The notes under the pieces: model-generated | What the model saw: only the letters and a program-made list of their open reading frames with translations | Database searches by the model: none | Told to the model about the DNA's origin: nothing | Shown here: piece by piece, positions 55,174-64,000 of the stretch | Layout of the letters: the number at the start of each line of letters is the position of its first letter | Position numbering within the stretch: position 1 is the stretch's first letter | Origin: Impatiens glandulifera | Taxonomy: Eukaryota > Streptophyta > Magnoliopsida > Ericales > Balsaminaceae | Length of the DNA stretch: 64,000 bases | Reading direction: 5' to 3' | NCBI RefSeq assembly: GCF_907164915.1 | Contig: NC_061863.1 | Location: 4,766,340 to 4,830,339 of the forward strand | Translations under genes and position numbers: made by a program

Positions 55174-56668
55174 TACCAATACCAATACCAATACCAACTA
55201 GCATTTAGTCCGTGCATTTGCACGAGTAATAATATAAAAAACCGTGAAAAAAATTACAGATAACATTTTTAATTTTATTTTTAACCGTTTTAAGTTTATG
55301 GGTGGGTCAACCCACAATCCGAACCAAGTATCCATTTACTCAACATCATTATATATTAGTTAGTTAAAAAGTTGAACTTATATTAATATTAAAACGTCCC
55401 GCGTTTATCAAATTTGGTGTTGAATTTAAAATATAAAGTCTTTGTAGCCTAGTTGGTTAAAAAGTTGTACTTGTTTTGTTAGGTTGCAAGTTCGAAACAT
55501 ACCTCTAGCATTTTTAATTTTATTTTTAACCGTTTTAAATTTAAAAACGGGTCAACCCACAATCCGACCCAAGTATCCAAATTAACCACAGCTCTCGACC
55601 CGGCAATCCGGACACTTTAAAAATTAAGCATCATTATATATATATAGATATAGATACCAATACCAATACCAATACCAATACCAATACCAATACCAATACC
55701 AATACCAATACCAATACCAATACCAATACCAATACCAATACCAATACCAATACCAATACCAATACCAATACCAATACCAATACCAATACCAATACCAATA
55801 CCAATACCAATACCAATACCAATACCAATACCAATACCAATACCAATACCAATACCAATACCAATACCAATACCAATACCAATACCAATACCAATACCAA
55901 TACCAATACCAATACCAATACCAATACCAATACCAATACCAATACCAATACCAATACCAATACCAATACCAATACCAATACCAATACCAATACCAATACC
56001 AATACCAATACCAATACCAATACCAATACCAATACCAATACCAATACCAATACCAATACCAATACCAATACCAATACCAATACCAATACCAATACCAATA
56101 CCAATACCAATACCAATACCAATACCAATACCAATACCAATACCAATACCAATACCAATACCAATACCAATACCAATACCAATACCAATACCAATACCAA
56201 TACCAATACCAATACCAATACCAATACCAATACCAATACCAATACCAATACCAATACCAATACCAATACCAATACCAATACCAATACCAATACCAATACC
56301 AATACCAATACCAATACCAATACCAATACCAATACCAATACCAATACCAATACCAATACCAATACCAATACCAATACCAATACCAATACCAATACCAATA
56401 CCAATACCAATACCAATACCAATACCAATACCAATACCAATACCAATACCAATACCAATACCAATACCAATACCAATACCAATACCAATACCAATACCAA
56501 TACCAATACCAATACCAATACCAATACCAATACCAATACCAATACCAATACCAATACCAATACCAATACCAATACCAATACCAATACCAATACCAATACC
56601 AATACCAATACCAATACCAATACCAATACCAATACCAATACCAATACCAATACCAATACCAATACCAA
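55174..56668. repeat. (TACCAA)n microsatellite, about 173 units, split by a Helitron
   Basis: Four units at 55174-55197 and 169 perfect units at 55655-56668 (1014 bp, no interruption seen). All three minus-strand frames stay open only because of the period (YW, GI and VL repeats), so it is not coding. The two parts join in phase if the Helitron 55198-55654 is removed. Confidence 0.98.
55198..55654 (-). mobile_element. Non-autonomous Helitron, 457 bp, in the hexamer array
   Basis: Minus strand: 5' TCTATATCTATATATATA, 3' hairpin CGTGCAAATGCACG, then GACTAAATG and CTAG. Host bases are A on the 5' side and T on the 3' side, the canonical Helitron target. It contains a partial internal duplication of its own 5' half (55255-55360 and 55500-55650). 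On the plus strand it carries a tRNA-like A box (TAGCCTAGTTGG, 55445-55456) and B box (GTTCGAAAC, 55490-55498). Confidence 0.85.
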
Positions 56669-56856
56669 CTAGCATGTATCATGTGCATTTGCACGAGTAA
56701 TAATATAAAAAATTATGAAAAACATATTACGGTAAAAATATTTATATCCAACTGACCTAAGTCCATTTACTCTCACATATATATCCAAATTAATCACAAA
56801 TCTCGACTCGACAATCCGAACACTTTAAAAATTAAACATCATTATATATATATAGA
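56669..56856 (-). mobile_element. Short Helitron, 188 bp, at the right edge of the hexamer array
   Basis: Same family: minus-strand 5' TCTATATATATATAATG, 3' hairpin with GTGCAAATGCAC and CTAG at 56672-56669. It is also between A and T, next to a TATTGG-like unit ('tattgttattgg' after removal). Its middle part, with the tRNA-like boxes, is deleted. Confidence 0.8.
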
Positions 56857-57564
56857 TAACAATACGCAAAGGCGCCAATAACAAATACACTCGTAGGGAC
56901 CTTTATCCATAGTACTATTATATTATATATTATATAATATATAATATATAATATATAATATATACCTACTTAATTTATTAATTTCTAACTAATAACCCGG
57001 AGGCCCACTCTACTAATTAATATATTATATAATATATATTCTATCTAAACATTTAACTAATATATTATATATTATATTTATTATATCTAAACAATCTAAA
57101 TTTAATTTATTAATTCTTAAATAAATAAATAAAAATTCAATAGTCATTACTAATATATTATATAATATATTTATTCATAATTAAAGGAAATTTTAATTTA
57201 TTAATTCCTAAATAAATAACTACTAAATAATATATAATCAATCACTTCCTAAATAAAAAATATATATCTTATTCTTTCCTAATTAAATCTAGTTACCTAC
57301 CAGTAAACTATATATAATTTATTCAGCTTAACTAAAAAAAATATGTCCTAATTACTTTGAGAATTGAATTCTTTTCTCACTAGTTATTAGATCTCTATAA
57401 TTTGTAAGGCTAAAACGGAAGAACACATCCTTTCGACTTAGATTGAAATTTATTCTCTTACCAGGTTTGTATAATTTCAATTATGCATGTCTATAATACC
57501 ACAACTATAACACTCAATAAAAAATATCTAATGCCCTCACTATATATAATCTATAAACTAATAA
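56857..57564. other. AT-rich intergenic DNA
   Basis: Palindromic 'atattatataatatata' stretches at 56925-56965 and loose repeats of 'atatattatataatatat'. No gene. Confidence 0.5.
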
Positions 57565-58012
57565 TATGCGAGACCAGGGATATGATGGTGCTAGCAAGAT
57601 GAGTGATATTTTTAATAGTTTGCAAGCTTTATTTCTTAAAGATTGCCCTTATGCGTATGATGTGCATTGCTTTGCTCATCGATTACAACTAGCATTAGTT
57701 GTCGTGGATGAACAAGAGATCTCTGTATGACTTTTCTTTTCGAATCTAACGACTATTATCAATATTATTACATCTTCTTCAAAAACAAATACTGAGTTAC
57801 AGTCATCTCAAGTTAATGAAATTGCTTGTTCTATTATTGATGATGGACGTGAGATTGGACGAGGAGTTAATGTCATACTTTGTTTCGTTGTGCTTAAACG
57901 ATTCATTTTTTTAATATATCATGGACTATTTAAAAAACATCGTGTTATATATATTGGTTTTTATGAAAATATTTTTAGCCCGGGTAGATTTGAAATCCTG
58001 GCTCCTCCCTTG
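57565..58012 (+). pseudogene. hAT transposase relic
   Basis: A decayed piece parallel to the core of the hAT transposase at 6443-8818: QGYDGASKMSDIFNSLQAL, then DVHCFAHRLQLALVVVDEQE, a TGA near 57727, and DGREIGRGVN further on. 'aaatcctggctcctcccttg' at 57993-58012 looks like a worn hAT terminus. It is a different, older member of the same group. Confidence 0.65.
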
Positions 58013-58983
58013 TCAATGCGTTCCTTAAAGCTGCCCGATCATTAAATTTGTCTACATTAGTGTGAAACTCATTTTTGTCAATTAATAAAAGTGATTTTGC
58101 ATCTAAATTGACGATAAATGAGTTAACCGATACAAGGTTGGTGAAATAGTAAGCAACTTCTAAGAGTATCGATTCCCTCGATTGGATAAACTTGAGGTTA
58201 GAATACTGGGCTACAAATAATGAAACAATTTATTAAATTGAGTTTTCACAATTTTAAAAAAAACATCATATCATACAATTATCTCAAAAGGGTGATCTTT
58301 TAATCCATATGATATATAAGGAAGAAGTACACGTTCAGTTCAGACTAACAATTACGGTTAAGAATGCTCTAAATAAAGTTGAAGATCTAGACGAAAAAGA
58401 AGATAAACATACCCTTCTAATTAATCACAAATATCAACTTAGTTTAATTCTCACTAAGAGCGCTCGGAATAAAGTGAGGATCTAAATAAAAAATAAGAAA
58501 AATTATCCACTTAAAATTGAAAATATGAAAAATATTTGAGCCAAAACAACTCAATTCAATTCAATTCGATCTCACTAAGAGTGCTCTCAATGAAGTGGGG
58601 ATCTAGATGAAAATAAAGAAATTTACCACTAATTTAACATCAGAAATACCTCACTTCGATTGTCACCTAGAACACTATATTAATGATGTTGGAGTTAGAT
58701 CGCGGAAGAAAAAATAATACCAACTCAAGTGGAAAATTAACTAAAAGTTTCAACGAGGTTTTGTTCATTTTCTATTATTAAAAGTTTTTGAGATTTTGCG
58801 ACTCTTCTACTTCTTTTTGTTGCGTAGGTTATTTGAGCCTTTTTAAATCATCAATAATTTAATTAAATCACAAATATTTTTTTATTTATAATTTAAACAA
58901 ATCTTCCAAACTTGGCCATGTCCGGGACAAAAATCTCTCAAACATAATAATTTTTCTGATTTTTTTCTCTCTCTCTTACACAT
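58013..58983. repeat. Degenerate 100-bp repeats, no gene
   Basis: Three imperfect units at about 58358, 58455 and 58571 share 'actaagag(c/t)gctc', '(a/g)aagt(g)gggatctagatgaaa' and 'aaattacca'. 58150-58200 has 'gagtatcgattccctcgattgg', common in plant LTR-related repeats. Origin not recognised. Confidence 0.5.
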
Positions 58984-59354
58984 TGTTGAGTTATGGAGTC
59001 TACACTTATAATAAATTCTATAATAGTTAATTAAAGTTTATTGAGTTTGTATTTTGTTTGAGATTGAGAGTTTGAGACTGACCAGGAGTTATTTATGTTT
59101 TATTACCTAAATATTTACCCTATAAATATGTTATTATTAAGGATTTACATTAGTAAGACAAAATTCTATTTAGATAAAGTGTGAGGCAAAAATTATGTAT
59201 TTCTTCTTCTTCATAGTAAAATATAGTGGCGACTGAAGTGCACGTAGCTCATTTGAGTGAATTACTATAAATCTGTGTCTTCTTGTGTTCTTTTTTTCTT
59301 GTGTTTTTACATATGGTTTGAAGTAGGTCAAATTTGGGGATCCAAATCCTAACA
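58984..59354 (+). mobile_element. 5' LTR of a Copia element, 371 bp
   Basis: Starts TGTTGAGTTATGG and ends CCTAACA, with TG..CA termini. A possible TATA box (CTATAAATATG) lies at 59121-59131. The tRNA primer site follows two bases after the end. No 3' LTR lies in the window, so the start is inferred from the termini alone. Confidence 0.75.
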
Positions 59355-59356
59355 AC

Positions 59357-59368
59357 TGGTATCAGAGC
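59357..59368 (+). promoter_or_regulatory. Copia primer binding site (initiator tRNA-Met)
   Basis: TGGTATCAGAGC, complementary to the 3' end of plant initiator tRNA-Met, where minus-strand DNA synthesis starts. Confidence 0.92.
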
Positions 59369-61777
59369 TACTAGGCTAGATCGAAGCATTGAAATTGATG
59401 ACAAGCGAGAATAGTATAGGACACGGGATTAAAAGATTTGATGGAACAAATTATGTCTTCTGGAGGTTACAGATTGAGGATTATTTCTATAGAAAGAAGC
59501 TTCATGTTCTTTTTAGTGAGAAACCATAGAAGATAAATGAAGTTGAATGGAAACTCCTTGATAGACAAGTTTTGAGAGTTGTCTGATTGACGCTAACCAA
59601 GAAAGATGTTCACAATGTAGCAAAGGAGAAGACCACTATGAGCCTGATGAAAACTCTTTCTGATATATATGAGAAATTATCTGCTAACAATAAGGTAGAT
59701 TTAATAAAGAGACTCTTTTACTTAAGAATGGTTGATGGTACTTCTGTCACTACTCATTTGAACAAATTCAATACAATTGTGAATCAACTGCTACCTGTTT
59801 AGATTGATTTTAGGGTCGAAGTTAGTGCCCTAATTTTGTTAGCATCTCTACCAAATAGTTAGGAACCTATGAGGACAACAATTATTAACTCTGTTGGAAC
59901 TTTTAAATTGAAATTTATTAAATTTAAAGATCGAATTATTGTTGAAGAGGTTCGTAAAATTGATTCTGGTGAAACATTCTAAGGTTCTGCTATGAATGTT
60001 GAAAACATGGGCAGAAATAATGATAGAAATTTCAACTGAGGTAAGAGCAGATCTATGTCGAGGATTAGGAGTAGTCAGTCCAAGTTTAGACGGATATTTG
60101 ATTGCTAGAATTGTGGTAAGCATGGTCACTTGAAGAGAACTGCAAAGCACCAAAGAGAAATGGTGGTGATGATAAAAATGATGTAGCCAATGCAGTTATA
60201 GAAACTGTCTCTGATGCGTTGATTTTTTCTATTAATAGCCCGATAGATTAATGAGTTTTGGACTCGGGAACGTCTTTCCACACCACTGCTCACAAAGAAT
60301 TAATGAAGAATTATGTGGCTGTAAACTGTGTAAAAGTTTATCTCGTAGATGGTGAGCCACTAGATATTGTTGGCATGGGGATATCAAATTGAAGATGGCA
60401 AACGGTTCTTTTTGGAAGATTAATAAGGTCAGACACATTCCAGGTTTAATGCGTAATCTGATTTCTGTTACACAACTTGATTAAGAAGGTCACAATTTTA
60501 TTTGTGGAAATGGTGCGTGGAAGATGACTAAATGAGCAAAGTTGTTGCTCGAGGTTACAAAACTAGAACATTATACATGAATTCAACTTGTAGAGAAACA
60601 ATTGATGTTGTAGTTGATGACTCGAAGAACAGTGAGCTGTGACATTGTAGGTTGGGCCATATGAGCGAAAAAATGATGAAAATTCTTTTGAATAATGGAA
60701 AGATTCCACAACTGAAGTTTGTTGAACATCAGTTATGTGAAAATTGCATTATTCAAAAACAGAAACATGTGAGTCTCTTAAAGATTGGGAAGGAGCTCAA
60801 GAAAAAAATGCTAGAGTTGGTACACACTAATATGTGGGGACATGCACATGTTTCTTCTATTGGCATATCACAATACTACGTGGTGTTTATAGATGATTCG
60901 ACGAGAAAAGTATGAGTATATTTTATGAAGAGCAAATTTGATGTATTTGTGATTTTCAAACAGTGAAAGATTTTGGTTAAAAACGAAACAAATCAGAAGA
61001 TTAAGTGCTTGATATCCGACAACGGAGGTGAATATATCAATTCAGATTTCAGAGAGTATTGTGTTGTGAATGAGATAAATATGGTGAAGATTGTTCCCCG
61101 AATATCTCAAGAGAATTGAGTAGTTGAACGAATAAATTGAACATTGAACGAGAGTGCTAGAAGCATGAGATTGTATGCAGAGCTGTCTAAAACTTTCTAA
61201 AAAGAAGCTATCAACATTGTTGCCTACTTGATAAACAGGGGACCCTTTGTTCCTCTTGAATTCAGAATTCCTGAAGAAGTGTGGAGCAATACAAAGGTAA
61301 ACCTTTCTTATTTGAAAGTGATTGGTAGTTTATCATAAGTTCATATTAATGAATGTGATAGGAACAAGCTTGATCCAAAGTCTAATAAATATTTTTTCAT
61401 TGGTTATGGTGATATCGAGTTTGGTTATTGTTTCTAGGATAATCAAAATCGGAAGATCATTCGTAATAGAAATGTTATTTTTAATGAACAGGTTATATAC
61501 AAATTATATTGGGAAGACATCAAATGGTGATTCTAAGTTGGAAGAGACTAATACGGTCGATTTGAGAGAATTTTCAGCTGAATATATACCGACTATCGAA
61601 GAATACTAGTGTCTTGTTGAAGATGAAATCGTTGAGAACATGACCCTAAAGGCAAATCAGCAAACATCAGTTATACAGTTGAGAAGATCGTTAAGGAATC
61701 GAAAACCAGTCGAGAGGTGGTCTCCATCTCTGAGCTATATCTTGTTGACAGATAGAGGTGAACCTGAATGCTATAAG

Positions 61778-61782
61778 GAAGC
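61778..61782. repeat. 5-bp target site duplication, left copy (solo LTR)
   Basis: GAAGC, identical to 63104-63108. Confidence 0.9.
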
Positions 61783-63103
61783 TGTTAGATAAAATCAGAC
61801 CGGTTCAAATAAACCTAACTTAAATAAATCTTCCATGCAGGAACAAAAAGAACCGGACCGGACAAACAAAAGAACCGACTAAAGAACACTAACCGGTCAA
61901 GCTAGTAAACCGACCAAGAATACTTGGAACGTGACCGCACAAAGAAAGGATCGGCCAAAGCTTAAAACCGGAATCATCAAACAGCCGATCAGTCACAAGG
62001 CAGAGGAATAACCGGAAGAAGTCCGGTTATATCATCCATACCGAAAGCCATCCGGTTAAGTCAAATGACCGACCAGTACAAGAAGACAATTCGGGTATCT
62101 GTTGAGAATGATACCAAAGGAACAGACTGAACACTTCCATATCCATACAAGTCTGAGGAAAGTCTGCAGGCTACAGAAGACAGTACTACCGGATCTTTCC
62201 ACTTCGGGATAAGTCAGAAAGAAGATCTTCCAAGTACAGACAACTGTCCAACAGATAGTGCCTACATTGAGTAAAAGACAAACCTAGCAGGTTTGTCTTA
62301 CATACCGGAAGAACAGACCGCCAGGTCTGAGACAGAATGCCAGGTCTGAGGTTGACCATCAGGTCTGAGGAAACGACCGCAGGTCTGAATCTCTGAAACA
62401 CTGAATCACTACACCTCTGCTCCGCCAATCAGATTCAAGGTAGTGAAATATGACCGTTGGCATATTTCACCTATAAAATGGGCAGTTGAAGAAGAGTAAA
62501 TGCGGGACAAGTAAGATACAGTGAAGCAAGTGAGAAATTCTAAGAGCATTTACTCCACAAGTGATAAGATTGTGCTATTCTAGAAAGCCTAAGTGCTAAA
62601 GTTAAAGTGTGTGTTTTACAATTTCGGTGTAAATTGTAAGAGTGTTATCGAGCAGGAAATAAGTCTCGATCGGATTGTACTTGTATTCCTTAGTGAATAT
62701 CCTTCTCGCGGTTTCGAGAGGAAGGGGTGACGTAGGAGTTTTATCTCCGAACATCTATAAAATCTGTCTTGTTATTTATTGTCTGCCGGTTTCATTATCT
62801 AACCGATCCGTACCGCTATAACCGACTTAACTCCATCCAAGTCGAATCTCCAGATTACCGAAGCCGACCCATCAAATCTCAAACCTCCATCATATAAAAC
62901 CGATTCTGCCTATCATACAAGTGTGCCGCTTCAACCTGAAAGCAAATCTCTTCCGCGCTTGAACCTAGTTCAAGGGTTTGTGACAGGTTGTGTAGTATTG
63001 AAACCCCGGTGTTAATCTCTAACCGGATTAACCACCACCTCACGAGTAAGAACCGCTAACCGGTCCAACCCCCGGTCCTCCAGCGGCTACCTAGATCCTA
63101 ACA
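61783..63103 (+). mobile_element. Solo LTR nested in the Copia element, 1321 bp
   Basis: Ends TGTTAG..CTAACA, flanked by GAAGC on both sides, with no coding DNA. Removing it restores the reading of the Copia polyprotein between ECYKEA and SDKSVKWESTMKDEM. A TATA box candidate is at 62471 (CTATAAAATGG), followed by the transcribed leader, and 'gtgaatatcc..gaggaaggggtgacgtaggag' lies at 62693-62740. 62280-62390 holds four short 'caggtctgag' repeats. Same family as 21314-22628. Confidence 0.92.
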
Positions 63104-63108
63104 GAAGC
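63104..63108. repeat. 5-bp target site duplication, right copy (solo LTR)
   Basis: GAAGC, the match of 61778-61782. Confidence 0.9.
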
Positions 63109-64000
63109 AATACAATCTGATAAATCAGTTAAGTGGGAGTCTACAATGAAAGATGAGATGAACTCTTTGACATTGAATCAGACTTGGGAGCCCATTGAGC
63201 TACCAAAGGGAAAGAAAGAACTTCACAACAAATGGATCTTCATGATTAAAGAAGAACATGAAAAAATCATGAGGTACAAGGCAAAGTTGGATGTGAAATG
63301 ATTTCAACAGAAGGAAGGTATTGACTGCAATGAGATCTTCTCTCTAGTAGTCAAATTTATGACAATTAGAACTATTTTGAGTTTGGTTGTGAAGAAGACC
63401 TTCATTTTCAAAAAATAGATGTCTAAACTATTTTTTTTAATGGTGATTTGGATGAAGAGATTTAAATACGATAATCACAAGGTTTTGAAATCAAAGGAAA
63501 AGATGAACTTGTGTGTAAGCTTTAAAAGAGTCTGTATGGTTTGAAACATGCTCCAAGTCAATGGTATAAGAAGTTCGATAGCTTCATGAAAAGTAATAAC
63601 TTTTTGAGGTGTGAAGATGATCATTGTTTCTATATCAAGAGGTTTGATAAATCGTACATTATTCTGCTCCTTTACGTTGACGATATGTTGATTGTTGGAG
63701 CAAACTTGTATGAGATTAAAAAACTAAAGAAAGAGTTGTCTGAAAAGTTTGCAACGAAGGATTTTGGTGCTGCAAAACAAATCATTGGGATGAGAATTTT
63801 CAAGGATAAAAAAGTTCTCAAGCTGTCACGAGAAAAATATGTGAAAAAAGTTCTTAGCAAATTCAACTTTTATGATGTAAAACTAGTTACTATCCCCTTA
63901 GCTAGTCACTTTAGACTATCTAAAGATCAGTTGTCTTCAACAGAGGATGAGAAAAATTACATGGTCACTGTTTTATATGCATCTGTCATTGGTTGTATTA

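Larger units (their letters stand above)
59399..64000 (+). pseudogene. Copia gag-pol, decayed, cut by the window end and by a solo LTR
   Basis: Order gag, protease, integrase, reverse transcriptase marks the Copia superfamily (TNT1-like). Gag begins at ATG 59399 (IKRFDGTNYVFWRLQIEDY) with a zinc knuckle near 60105 (NCGKHGHL; one Trp-type codon now TAG). Protease: VLDSGTSFHTT near 60260. GAG-pre-integrase: NCIIQKQKH near 60750. Integrase: VVFIDDSTRKV, then SDNGGEY near 61015. Reverse transcriptase resumes after the solo LTR: QTWEPIELPKGKKELHNKW near 63180 and the YVDDMLIVG active site at 63675. Many stops and several frameshifts mean it is dead. RNase H and the 3' LTR lie beyond 64000. Confidence 0.9.

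Noticed and set aside
55617..56694. Three overlapping long open frames (about 350 codons) on the minus strand
   Set aside because: They are dipeptide repeats (YW, GI, VL) produced by a perfect 6-bp repeat; all frames are open for the same reason.

Overview
This is a stretch of a eudicot plant nuclear genome: AT-rich, intron-containing genes, plant-only families (phytolongin, DUF247, BSK and FtsH fragments) and a dense nest of plant transposable elements. I cannot name the species. Everything here was read by eye, so homology calls rest on recognised motifs and not on searches.

Only three host genes look functional: a phytolongin (34739-35389, +), a 14-exon cytosolic methionyl-tRNA synthetase with a C-terminal EMAPII-like domain (39017-43946, -), and a DUF247/UPF0481 membrane protein (50078-52101, +). 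A decayed phytolongin copy starts the window (1-570). The DNA after it is repeated elsewhere in the window in three blocks, so the left half is an old local duplication later filled with transposons.

Layout. 1-4882: phytolongin pseudogene and duplicated intergenic DNA. 4883-12020: PIF/Harbinger element with an ORF1 (-) and a nuclease (+); ORF1 is split by a hAT transposon (6278-10015) that has an 8-bp target duplication and a nearly intact transposase. 12020-19955: AT-rich DNA, a Harbinger-type MITE carrying a Helitron, a degenerate satellite (15354-16830) and a row of Helitron-like units. 19955-24023: second duplicate block, interrupted by a reverse solo LTR with a 47-bp minisatellite. 25068-33464: an 8.4-kb Mutator-like element (MULE) with a Ulp1-type protease gene (+) and a transposase gene (-), both damaged. 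33474-44000: phytolongin and MetRS, with a LINE/DUF4283 relic between them. 45618-48629: a 3.0-kb Pack-MULE of the same family that has captured pieces of two host genes, an FtsH protease and a brassinosteroid-signalling kinase (BSK). 50078-52101: DUF247 gene. 55174-56856: a perfect 6-bp repeat of about 173 units split by one Helitron and edged by another. 57565-58012: hAT relic. 58984-64000: decayed Copia element with a 1.3-kb solo LTR (61783-63103) nested in it.

The most notable items are the autonomous/Pack-MULE pair, whose capture junctions lie right at clusters of a palindromic motif (TGCGTSACGCA), and the two Helitrons inserted in phase in the same hexanucleotide array.
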